Shown piece after piece: positions 1 through 6,326 of a stretch of DNA of 64,000 nt; position 1 is the first letter of the stretch, and every line of letters starts with the position of its first letter. This DNA comes from Parabacteroides gordonii MS-1 = DSM 23371 (GTDB lineage Bacteria > Bacteroidota > Bacteroidia > Bacteroidales > Tannerellaceae). The notes beneath the pieces were generated by a model that ran no database searches, had not been told where the DNA came from, and saw nothing but the letters and a program-made list of their open reading frames with translations. A program made the position numbers and the translations under genes. The stretch covers positions 3,918,749-3,982,748 of the forward strand of contig NZ_KQ033919.1 in assembly GCF_000969825.1 (NCBI RefSeq), in the 5' to 3' direction.

Positions 1-1
1 A

Positions 2-379
2 TCTTTTAAACTGGGTGATATACAAGTAAATTCTTTAGAAGAATTTTATGCTTTGGATAAAAAGAGTGTATTAGAGCACTTTGGCTTTATTATTAGTAAA
101 GACACATTAGGAGATGAATTTACCAGTAGAAATATAACTAGTGTAGAAGATGTACAAGAGATCATTTTTATATCTAATGCTGCTTTATATTGCCAATTAG
201 AAGATAAAGAGCTAGCAATAGACGATAAAATGAAAGACTTATATAAAGTATGGATTCATAATACAGACCTATTAGAAGATTTGTTTATAGCCTATACTAA
301 GTTAGATCCAGATAAGATGTCTAAAAGAATACTGAAACAGCAGAAAGATGGTACTATAGAACGATTCTTAAATAAATAA
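2..379 (+). CDS. C-terminal end of an unknown AT-rich gene (5' end outside window)
   Basis: The reading frame is already open at base 2 and runs without a stop to TAA at 377-379, so this is the last 125 codons of a longer gene; the first possible internal start is a TTG at 53. The protein is hydrophilic and rich in Lys, Asp, Glu and Ile, with no signal peptide, membrane segment or recognised motif. Its base composition is clearly more AT-rich than that of the genes from 682 onward, which may mean an accessory or transferred gene. It ends at a strong terminator. I do not recognise the family. Confidence 0.75.
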   Translation, partial: SFKLGDIQVNSLEEFYALDKKSVLEHFGFIISKDTLGDEFTSRNITSVEDVQEIIFISNAALYCQLEDKELAIDDKMKDLYKVWIHNTDLLEDLFIAYTKLDPDKMSKRILKQQKDGTIERFLNK

Positions 380-395
380 GTTCTATTTAATTCTT

Positions 396-432
396 AAGTC
401 CAGTTATCCTAGTGGTAGCTGGGCTTTCTTCT
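396..432 (+). terminator. Intrinsic terminator of the upstream partial gene
   Basis: A 13-bp stem (396-408 with 414-426, two to three G-U pairs) and a 5-base loop are followed by a T/C-rich tract. It lies 17 bases past the stop codon of the partial gene. Confidence 0.75.
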
Positions 433-658
433 TTTTAGGGGTATGGGGTAATATTTTAGAGGGAAATGGAAAGTAACCACACTCCTCCCAACTTTCCACG
501 GCTGGTTACTTTCTAAAGTCTAAAATTTTAATTGATAGATATACTCGTACAATGTACAATATTTATTATATTCGCGGTGTCGGAATGGCTTGTAAAAGAA
601 CGGTAGTAAATAACCAATTTTATAAGTTCCTGATATTCAATATAGATTGCAAAAATAC
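433..658. other. Non-coding gap with an 11-bp inverted repeat
   Basis: No supportable gene was found. A perfect 11-bp inverted repeat (GAAAGTAACCA at 469-479, TGGTTACTTTC at 503-513) has a 23-base spacer. Further out, weaker matching continues (TTTAGA on the left, TCTAAA on the right). It has no T-run and sits at the border between AT-rich and ordinary sequence. Confidence 0.5.
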
Positions 659-666
659 TAACTTTG
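659..666 (+). promoter_or_regulatory. -7 promoter element (TAACTTTG)
   Basis: This matches the Bacteroidetes primary-sigma -7 consensus TAnnTTTG and lies 15 bases before the ATG at 682, implying a very short leader. No clear -33 TTTG was found. Confidence 0.5.
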
Positions 667-681
667 CAGAAAACTAACAGT

Positions 682-1386
682 ATGCAAGCATCGCTTTTCC
701 TTATACCGGTTACTTTGGGGGAGACTGAACATCGTCGGGTTCTTCCTGAATATAATCGTGAGATCATTCTTCAGATTAAACATTTTATTGTAGAAAATAT
801 ACGTACCGCCCGCCGTTTCCTGAAAAAGACGGAGCCGTCTATCGTGATCGACGACCTGACTTTTTATGAACTCAACAAACATACCTCTGCGGAGGATGTG
901 GCCGGTTATCTGGCTCCGTTGGCTAAGGGAGAGCATGTAGGTGTTATCTCCGAAGCGGGATGTCCGGCGGTTGCCGATCCGGGGGCGGATGTGGTGGCTA
1001 TAGCACAGCGGAAGAATTATCCGGTTGTGCCGCTGGTAGGGCCGTCGTCCATACTGATGTCGGTGATGGCTTCCGGCTTCAACGGACAGAGTTTTGCCTT
1101 TCATGGCTATCTGCCTATCGATGCGTCGGAACGTACCAATGCGATCAAGAAGCTGGAAGGGCGTATCTATGCGGAGAACCAGACGCAGCTTTTTATCGAA
1201 ACGCCTTATCGCAACAATAAGCTGGCTGAGGAGCTGATCCGTACCTGCCGCCCTTCTACCAAGTTATGTATTGCGTCGGATATCACCTGCGAAGATGAAT
1301 ATATCCATACCCGTCCGGTAAAGGATTGGGCAGGGAAAGTGCCCGACCTGAGCAAGAAACCGACTATTTTCTTAATCTATAAATAA
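682..1386 (+). CDS. SAM-dependent methyltransferase, RsmI-like (tetrapyrrole methylase fold)
   Basis: The 234-residue protein has the marks of the RsmI / tetrapyrrole-methylase superfamily: an N-terminal LFLIPVTLGE strand in place of the usual LYVVATPIGN, the central GVISEAGCPAVADPG loop that binds SAM, VVPLVGPSSILMSVMASG, and the later FIETPYRNNK segment. RsmI methylates the ribose of C1402 in 16S rRNA. This protein is shorter and divergent at its N-terminus, so it may be the second RsmI-like paralogue typical of Bacteroidetes rather than RsmI itself. I chose the ATG at 682 over a TTG at 664 because the latter lies inside the -7 promoter element. The acetyltransferase gene follows 6 bases downstream and is probably co-transcribed. 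Confidence 0.8.
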   Translation: MQASLFLIPVTLGETEHRRVLPEYNREIILQIKHFIVENIRTARRFLKKTEPSIVIDDLTFYELNKHTSAEDVAGYLAPLAKGEHVGVISEAGCPAVADPGADVVAIAQRKNYPVVPLVGPSSILMSVMASGFNGQSFAFHGYLPIDASERTNAIKKLEGRIYAENQTQLFIETPYRNNKLAEELIRTCRPSTKLCIASDITCEDEYIHTRPVKDWAGKVPDLSKKPTIFLIYK

Positions 1387-1392
1387 TCTGTT

Positions 1393-1968
1393 ATGGCAAC
1401 TTATCAGGCACACGAAACAGCAGTTATCGACCCCGGTTGTACAATTGGCGATGATACCCGCATCTGGCATTTCTCCCATATTATGACTGGTTGTACGATT
1501 GGTGAACGATGTAATATCGGGCAGAACGTCGTAATATCGCCTGAAGTGGTGCTGGGTAATAACGTAAAGGTGCAGAACAACGTCTCTGTCTATACCGGCG
1601 TGACTTGTGAAGAGGATGTTTTCTTGGGGCCTAGCTGTGTATTTACAAATGTGATCAACCCGCGCAGTGCCGTTTGCCGTAAAGACGAATATATGAAAAC
1701 GCATGTAGGCAAAGGGGCTACGATCGGTGCAAATGCGACGATCGTTTGCGGACATAATATCGGTGCGTATGCCTTGATTGGTGCCGGTGCGGTTGTCACT
1801 AAAGAGATTCCGCCTTATGCGCTGGTGGTTGGCAATCCTTCCAAACAGATCGGTTGGGTGAGCGAGTATGGTCATCGGCTGTATTTTGACGGGAAGGGCT
1901 GTGCGGTTTGCCCGGAAAGCGGGGAGAGGTATCAGTTGAAGGATAATGAGGTAACCCGTATCGGATAA
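1393..1968 (+). CDS. Hexapeptide-repeat N-acetyltransferase (WbpD/WlbB-like)
   Basis: This 191-residue left-handed beta-helix acyltransferase has repeated hexapeptides (IDPGCTIGDDTRIW, CTIGERCNIGQNVVI, VGKGATIGANATIVC, IGAYALIGAGAVVTK) and the terminal VVGNPSKQIGWVS motif. The pattern fits UDP-2-acetamido-3-amino-2,3-dideoxyglucuronate N-acetyltransferases (WbpD/WlbB), which help make di-N-acetylated uronic acids for O-antigen or protein glycans. The family is clear but the exact substrate is an inference. It is an orphan here: no other nucleotide-sugar or glycosyltransferase gene is nearby. A short Cys-containing tail (CAVCPESGERY) follows the helix. It is probably in an operon with the preceding methylase. 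Confidence 0.8.
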   Translation: MATYQAHETAVIDPGCTIGDDTRIWHFSHIMTGCTIGERCNIGQNVVISPEVVLGNNVKVQNNVSVYTGVTCEEDVFLGPSCVFTNVINPRSAVCRKDEYMKTHVGKGATIGANATIVCGHNIGAYALIGAGAVVTKEIPPYALVVGNPSKQIGWVSEYGHRLYFDGKGCAVCPESGERYQLKDNEVTRIG

Positions 1969-1976
1969 AAATAGAA

Positions 1977-2010
1977 AAGGCGGAAGTGACTCCGCCTTTG
2001 GTATATTTTA
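1977..2010 (+). terminator. Intrinsic terminator after the acetyltransferase
   Basis: An 8-bp stem AAGGCGGA (1977-1984) with TCCGCCTT (1991-1998), 6-base loop, then a T-rich stretch. It may also serve the small gene arriving from the other strand. Confidence 0.7.
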
Positions 2011-2024
2011 GTTAATGTAAGTCG

Positions 2025-2126
2025 TTATTTCTCATTTAACCATCTTTGGCCACTTGGAGTCATAAGCCAAATAAAGAAAACTGCAGATATAACAATACAT
2101 GTTATGCATAAATAAAGAAATCCCAT
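2025..2126 (-). CDS. 33-residue single-pass membrane peptide
   Basis: A short ORF encodes a 33-residue peptide beginning MGFLYLCITCIVISAVFFIW and ending TPSGQRWLNEK. It has one hydrophobic helix (residues 2-22) and a short polar tail. Its ATG lies 3 bases past the stop of the 88-residue membrane protein, and the purine tract AAAGGAAAGGAG at the end of that gene is a good ribosome-binding site. The spacing and RBS support a real, translationally coupled gene. Pairs of a small two-helix protein and a one-helix peptide ending in a W-L-x-E/K tail are familiar to me from Bacteroidales genomes; function is unknown. Confidence 0.6.
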   Translation of the reverse strand: MGFLYLCITCIVISAVFFIWLMTPSGQRWLNEK

Positions 2127-2129
2127 AAT

Positions 2130-2396
2130 TTACTCCTTTCCTTTTAAAAATAATAATAAACTCAGGATGACAAAACCTATAATTGCGATTGTTCCTACTA
2201 CAAAGATAATCACTTTATCAATATTAAAGTTTAATATGTTCGTTAAAATGATGCCGCCGAATATCAACTTGGTAAGATCGCTAATGTATTTGCTGGCTTC
2301 CAGATAAACAGCCTTTTGTGTTTTCTTACTTATTCGGGTGAGAAACTTTAGTTTATCGGGCTTTTTAGGCCTACGGATTGTCGTAGCATTTTTCAT
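2130..2396 (-). CDS. Small two-helix membrane protein (possibly DUF6722-like)
   Basis: This 88-residue protein has a strongly basic N-terminus (about 15 Lys/Arg in the first 30 residues) and two hydrophobic segments, roughly residues 40-58 and 62-84, ending in KGKE. It resembles the small Bacteroidales membrane proteins grouped as DUF6722, but I hold that assignment loosely. It has its own promoter (TTGAC, 20 bases, TATATTTG on the minus strand) and is followed at once by the 33-residue membrane peptide, forming a two-gene unit between housekeeping genes. Confidence 0.7.
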   Translation of the reverse strand: MKNATTIRRPKKPDKLKFLTRISKKTQKAVYLEASKYISDLTKLIFGGIILTNILNFNIDKVIIFVVGTIAIIGFVILSLLLFLKGKE

Positions 2397-2425
2397 AGTT
2401 TATAGTTGTTTTGTTAATACTGTGG

Positions 2426-2456
2426 CAAATATATAAAAAGAAAGGCGGATAGTCAA
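2426..2456 (-). promoter_or_regulatory. Promoter for the two small membrane genes
   Basis: On the minus strand a TTG at 2454-2456 is followed 20 bases later by TATATTTG (complement of 2426-2433), close to the TTTG-N19-TAnnTTTG consensus. The -33 element lies in the loop of the nadC terminator hairpin. Confidence 0.55.
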
Positions 2457-2467
2457 CTATCCGCCTT
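2432..2467 (-). terminator. Intrinsic terminator of nadC
   Basis: A 12-bp stem AAGGCGGATAGT (2442-2453) with its complement at 2456-2467 is followed on the minus strand by CTTTTTAT. It ends the nadC transcript and physically overlaps the next promoter. Confidence 0.75.
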
Positions 2468-2478
2468 ATAAATATTTC

Positions 2479-3318
2479 TTAGCAAGCCTTCAAACTCATA
2501 TCGAGGCTCTTGACCGAGTGGGTCAGTGCTCCGACAGAGATAAAGTCTACGCCGCATTCAGCATAATCGCGTAATGTATCGAAAGTGATACCGCCGGATG
2601 ATTCGGTTTCGAAGCGTCCGCCAATCATTTCGACAGCCTTCTTTGTGTCTTCGATATTGAAGTTATCCAGCATGATGCGGTCGATGCCGCCCACGTTCAT
2701 GGCCTGTTGCAGTTCGTCGAAGTTGCGTACTTCGATTTCGATCTTCAGGTTCTTACCTTTTTCTTTCAGGTAGTTCTGTGCACGGGTAATTGCTTGTTCG
2801 ATACCACCGGCAAAGTCTACGTGATTATCTTTCAGCAGGATCATATCGAACAATCCGATGCGGTGATTAACGCCACCACCGATCTTTACGGCATCCTTTT
2901 CCATCATACGCATACCCGGAGTTGTTTTGCGGGTATCCAGCACACGGGTTTTAGTACCTTCCAGTGCCTTGACATATTTGCGGGTTGTCGTTGCAATACC
3001 GCTCATACGCTGCATCACGTTCAACATCAGGCGTTCTGTCTGTAATAATGACTGCACTTTACCTTCTACGGTGAAAGCGATGTCGCCTTTCTTAACCTCT
3101 GCACCGTCATTGATGAAGATTGTCATTTTCAGTTCCGGGTCGAAGTCGTGGAAGATACGTTTAGCCATTTCAACGCCGGCCAGTACGCCATCTTCTTTAA
3201 TGATAAGCTGGCTTTTTCCCATAGCAGTATCGGGAATGCAGCATAATGTTGTATGATCGCCGTCGCCAATATCTTCGGCAAACGATAATTTAATTAAGTC
3301 GTCGATTAACTGATCCAT
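2479..3318 (-). CDS. nadC: Nicotinate-nucleotide pyrophosphorylase (carboxylating)
   Basis: A 279-residue quinolinate phosphoribosyltransferase, normal length for the family. It converts quinolinate and PRPP to nicotinate mononucleotide, CO2 and PPi in de novo NAD synthesis. Diagnostic motifs are visible: EDIGDGDHTT near the N-terminus, LLQTERLMLNVMQRMSGIATTT, the active-site TRKTTPGMR, KIGGGVNHRIGLFDMILLKDNH, IEIEVRNFDEL and the C-terminal SSGGI...DFISVGALTHS. The DUF4783 gene lies 3 bases upstream on the same strand, so the two are one operon divergent from rlmH, an arrangement common in Bacteroidales. Confidence 0.97.
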   Translation of the reverse strand: MDQLIDDLIKLSFAEDIGDGDHTTLCCIPDTAMGKSQLIIKEDGVLAGVEMAKRIFHDFDPELKMTIFINDGAEVKKGDIAFTVEGKVQSLLQTERLMLNVMQRMSGIATTTRKYVKALEGTKTRVLDTRKTTPGMRMMEKDAVKIGGGVNHRIGLFDMILLKDNHVDFAGGIEQAITRAQNYLKEKGKNLKIEIEVRNFDELQQAMNVGGIDRIMLDNFNIEDTKKAVEMIGGRFETESSGGITFDTLRDYAECGVDFISVGALTHSVKSLDMSLKAC

Positions 3319-3321
3319 TTG

Positions 3322-3693
3322 TTATTCTATTCTGATTGATTGTATAATCGCTTTATCCCCATCGGCACGATAAGTGATGTTTACACGGTATTCGCCTGAA
3401 GCTGTCGGAAGTTTTCCAACAAAGAAACCTGCGTCCTTTTTATCCGCGTGATGTACTACTGAAAAGCCTGTGGGTTTATTGCTTCCGAAGAAGGTAGACA
3501 GCATCTTTACGGCCTCGCTTCCGTTGCACTTCTTAGATGAGCCGGGTATGGCCATATCTACTTCCTGATCCATTGCTCCTGTTAGTGAAGAGGCATTTCC
3601 TCCTTTGAAGGCATTTGATATAGGAGTAATATCGGCTGCCATGACGCTCAAAAATGAGAGTATCAATGCCAATGTAAGTAATAATCGTTTCAT
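3322..3693 (-). CDS. DUF4783 exported protein
   Basis: This 123-residue protein has a clear signal peptide (MKRLLLTLALILSFLSVMA, cleavage near AA-D) and a mature domain of about 100 residues matching the Bacteroidetes DUF4783 pattern: ISNAFKGGNASSL, IPGSSKKCNGSEAVKMLSTFF, GEYRVNITYR. The fold is expected to be NTF2/SnoaL-like and periplasmic; the ligand is unknown. It sits 3 bases before nadC and is first in that operon. A functional tie to NAD synthesis is not shown by the sequence. Confidence 0.85.
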   Translation of the reverse strand: MKRLLLTLALILSFLSVMAADITPISNAFKGGNASSLTGAMDQEVDMAIPGSSKKCNGSEAVKMLSTFFGSNKPTGFSVVHHADKKDAGFFVGKLPTASGEYRVNITYRADGDKAIIQSIRIE

Positions 3694-3726
3694 AAGCTAT
3701 CTCCTCTTTTTATGAGTTTTCTGAGG

Positions 3727-3734
3727 CAAAGGTA
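3727..3734 (-). promoter_or_regulatory. -7 promoter element for DUF4783-nadC (TACCTTTG)
   Basis: On the minus strand, complement of 3727-3734. It is a perfect TAnnTTTG match 33 bases before the DUF4783 ATG, in the divergent gap with rlmH. Confidence 0.6.
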
Positions 3735-3782
3735 TGTATTTTTCCTGTAAATTAGCGCCTTCAACACTTAAAATGTAAACGA

Positions 3783-4256
3783 ATGAAAATAGCACTGGTC
3801 GTAATAGGCAAAACGGATGCCGGTTATTTTGTAGAGGCAATCAATGAATATAAGAACCGTTTAGTCCATTACATCCCGTTTGAAATGGAAGTGATTCCGG
3901 ATATAAAGAACGTAAAGAACTTATCGGAAACCCAACAGAAAGAAAAAGAAGGTGAGTTGATATTGAAGACTTTACAGGCTGGAGACTATTTAGTATTATT
4001 GGATGAAAAAGGAAAGGATTTCACATCTGTACAGTTCTCTGCCTATATAGAAAAGAAGATGCATACAGTTCCGAAGCGGCTGGTCTTTGTTGTGGGTGGG
4101 CCATACGGATTTAGTGAAACTGTTTACAAGGCCGCTTCCGAAAAGATCTCATTAAGTAAGATGACTTTCTCGCACCAGATGATCCGCCTGATCTTCGTGG
4201 AACAGATCTATCGGGCGATGACCATATTGAATAATGAACCTTATCATCACGAATAA
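3783..4256 (+). CDS. rlmH: 23S rRNA pseudouridine(1915)-N3-methyltransferase RlmH
   Basis: A 157-residue SPOUT-class methyltransferase that methylates pseudouridine 1915 in helix 69 of 23S rRNA, using SAM, on the assembled ribosome. The family signature is intact: YLVLLDEKGKDFTSVQFSAY, the trefoil-knot SAM site FVVGGPYGFSE, SLSKMTFSHQMIRLIFVEQIYRA and the terminal NEPYHHE. Length is standard. It is divergent from DUF4783-nadC and ends at a long hairpin shared with aroC. Confidence 0.97.
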   Translation: MKIALVVIGKTDAGYFVEAINEYKNRLVHYIPFEMEVIPDIKNVKNLSETQQKEKEGELILKTLQAGDYLVLLDEKGKDFTSVQFSAYIEKKMHTVPKRLVFVVGGPYGFSETVYKAASEKISLSKMTFSHQMIRLIFVEQIYRAMTILNNEPYHHE

Positions 4257-4277
4257 AAGTAATGTGTTAAGGTAAGA

Positions 4278-4341
4278 AATGTGCCGATATGCCAGTTAAA
4301 GAATAGAATTAGCATTCTCTTAATTGGCATATCGGCACATT
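4278..4341. terminator. Long bidirectional hairpin between rlmH and aroC
   Basis: A 22-bp stem (4278-4299 with 4320-4341; one G-U pair) extended by a 5-bp inner helix. It separates the convergent genes rlmH and aroC and can end transcription from both sides, although T-runs are short. The stem is unusually long for a plain terminator. Confidence 0.7.
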
Positions 4342-4358
4342 GTATAATTGTCACATTA

Positions 4359-5429
4359 TTACTCTCTTGTCTTCTGTATCAATAAATAATCCAGTAACGT
4401 CATTGCTGCCATTGACTCGACAATAGGCACAGCCCGGGGAAGTACGCACGGGTCATGGCGTCCGCGAGCTTTCAAGATGGTACCTTCTCCATCCATATCG
4501 ATGGTTTCCTGTTCCATCAGGATCGTAGCCACAGATTTGAAGGCAACACGGAAATAGATATCCTGTCCGTTGGAAATTCCTCCCTGAATACCGCCTGAGT
4601 TGTTGGTACGTGTATTGATATGTCCGTTGTCATTGAAGAAACGGTCGTTGCGTTCGGAACCACGATACAAGGCAGCATCGAATCCATCGCCGTATTCAAA
4701 CCCTTTTACTGCATTGATCGTCAGCATGGCATGACCTAAAGCTGCATGTAGTTTACCGAATACCGGTTCTCCCAGACCGACAGGCGTGCCTTTTACCACA
4801 CAAGTGATCACTCCACCGATCGTATCGCCTTTTGATTTCACTTCGGCAATCAATGTTTCCATTTCGGCAGCCTTAGCCGGATCAGGACATCTTACTGCAT
4901 TTTCTTCTGTCAGGTTGAGATCATATTCTTTATAACTGCCTTCCAGCTTGATAGGGCCGACCTGAGAGGTGAATGCCTGTATATTGATTCCTTTCTGGCG
5001 CAATGCCAGTTTTGCAATTGCACCGGCAACGCATCTGGCTATCGTTTCGCGGGCAGAAGAACGTCCACCGCCACGAGGATCGCGGATGCCATACTTCGTC
5101 TGGTAAGTATAATCTGCATGTGAAGGGCGGTAAACCGTCTTCATATTGTCGTAATCCGACGAATGTTGGTTCTTGTTCCAGATAATGAATCCGATCGGTG
5201 TACCTGTAGTCTTTCCTTCGTAGATACCGGAAAGGAACTGTACTTCATCGTCTTCCTTACGGGGTGTCGTGATTTTTGATTGTCCCGGTTTACGTCGGTT
5301 CAATTCTTGCTGGATAAACTCTGTGTCCAGTTCGATGCCCGCCGGACATCCATCGATAACACCTCCGATACCCGGGCCGTGTGATTCGCCGAATGAGGTT
5401 AATCTGTATATATTTCCGAATGTATTCAT
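4359..5429 (-). CDS. aroC: Chorismate synthase
   Basis: A 356-residue chorismate synthase making chorismate from EPSP, the last common step of aromatic amino acid synthesis; it needs reduced FMN. Seen directly: the N-terminal [34 protein letters not shown], the central [17 protein letters not shown], the NDRFF segment and [27 protein letters not shown]. Length and order are normal. slyD lies about 110 bases upstream on the same strand. No separate -7 box was seen, so co-transcription with slyD is possible. Confidence 0.97.
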   Translation of the reverse strand: MNTFGNIYRLTSFGESHGPGIGGVIDGCPAGIELDTEFIQQELNRRKPGQSKITTPRKEDDEVQFLSGIYEGKTTGTPIGFIIWNKNQHSSDYDNMKTVYRPSHADYTYQTKYGIRDPRGGGRSSARETIARCVAGAIAKLALRQKGINIQAFTSQVGPIKLEGSYKEYDLNLTEENAVRCPDPAKAAEMETLIAEVKSKGDTIGGVITCVVKGTPVGLGEPVFGKLHAALGHAMLTINAVKGFEYGDGFDAALYRGSERNDRFFNDNGHINTRTNNSGGIQGGISNGQDIYFRVAFKSVATILMEQETIDMDGEGTILKARGRHDPCVLPRAVPIVESMAAMTLLDYLLIQKTRE

Positions 5430-5483
5430 ACTTGATAAATGAAAAAGTGGAGAATTAAGAATGAGTCTGGAAATGAAAATGAG

Positions 5484-5527
5484 GAATGCAGAATCTCTTT
5501 TAATTCTTCATTCCCCATTCTGCATCT
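5484..5527 (-). terminator. Hairpin between slyD and aroC
   Basis: A 9-bp inverted repeat ATGCAGAAT (5486-5494) / ATTCTGCAT (5517-5525) with a 22-base loop. The minus-strand downstream side is moderately T-rich. It lies within AT-rich repeated text (GAATTAAGAATGAG / TTAATTCTTCATTCC). It may be a weak terminator for slyD or an intergenic repeat. Confidence 0.4.
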
Positions 5528-5540
5528 TTCTTTTTATTTA

Positions 5541-6119
5541 TTAGTGGCAGCTACCGCATCCGCAACCACCTTCGTGATTGTGGTCACCGCAATCGCTTCC
5601 GCAGTCATCGCATCCGCAACCACATCCGCCAGCCGGAGCTGATAACGCTGCAATTTCTTCTGCTGTCGGTTCATGAACATCGATAACCTCACCGCTGAAG
5701 TGTAAAGTCTCACCAGCCAACGGGTGATTGAAGTCCATAACAACCACATCGTCTTTAACTTCAAGGATAGAACCGTTCAGACGGTTACCGTTCGAGTCCA
5801 TCATAGGAACTGTGTTACCTTCTTTGATCACTTCCGAGTCAAATTTACCTTCAACTTCAAAAATGTTTTTCGGCAGATCCAATACATGATCTTCCACATA
5901 TTCTCCGTATGCGTCGGCAGGAGCGATAGAGAAGTCGAATTTGTCACCTACTTCGAGACCTTTCAAAGCATCTTCGAAAGCAGGAAGCATGGCGCCTGTT
6001 CCAAAGATGAATTTTAAAGGAGCTTCTGTCACTGCTTTTTCCATCAACTCGCGCTCTTCACCTTCTCCTACGTTCAGGTCGTATGTAACCGCAACGAACT
6101 TATTTGCTGTAATTTTCAT
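5541..6119 (-). CDS. slyD: FKBP-type peptidyl-prolyl isomerase SlyD-like, metal-binding tail
   Basis: A 192-residue cytoplasmic peptidyl-prolyl isomerase and chaperone. The FKBP part is split by the IF (insert-in-flap) domain as in SlyD: FIFGTGAMLPAFEDALKGLEVGDK, then APADAYGEY, and the return strand VVVMDFNHPLAGETLHFSGEV. The last 32 residues are a Gly/Cys/His-rich tail (GGCGCGCDDCGSDCGDHNHE and GCGCGSCH), which in SlyD binds nickel and other metals. The first 20 residues (MKITANKFVAVTYDL) are typical of Bacteroidales homologues. Confidence 0.93.
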   Translation of the reverse strand: MKITANKFVAVTYDLNVGEGEERELMEKAVTEAPLKFIFGTGAMLPAFEDALKGLEVGDKFDFSIAPADAYGEYVEDHVLDLPKNIFEVEGKFDSEVIKEGNTVPMMDSNGNRLNGSILEVKDDVVVMDFNHPLAGETLHFSGEVIDVHEPTAEEIAALSAPAGGCGCGCDDCGSDCGDHNHEGGCGCGSCH

Positions 6120-6151
6120 TTTTAATTGTATTTGTAATAAATAAAACGAGA

Positions 6152-6159
6152 CAAATTTA
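6152..6159 (-). promoter_or_regulatory. -7 promoter element for slyD (TAAATTTG)
   Basis: Complement of 6152-6159; a perfect TAnnTTTG about 33 bases before the slyD start. Confidence 0.5.
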
Positions 6160-6232
6160 CGTATAATTTCCGAGTTAATCAGGTTATTCTTTTAAAAATA
6201 AAGATATGTAATGTTTTAATCTATAATATACT

Positions 6233-6240
6233 TATCTTTG
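6233..6240 (+). promoter_or_regulatory. -7 promoter element (TATCTTTG) for the sulfatase-superfamily gene
   Basis: A perfect TAnnTTTG match implying a leader of about 80 bases before the ATG at 6327. Confidence 0.5.
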
Positions 6241-6326
6241 TCGGCTGAAACAAAAATCTACAAATTATATATTTTAGCAGTGAGTAGATAGTGTTTATCG
6301 ATAGGTTAATAAAGTTGTAGTTACAC

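Noticed and set aside
664-681. TTG start for the RsmI-like methylase at 664
   Set aside because: The TTG is part of the -7 promoter element TAACTTTG, so it would lie upstream of the transcript; ATG at 682 fits better.
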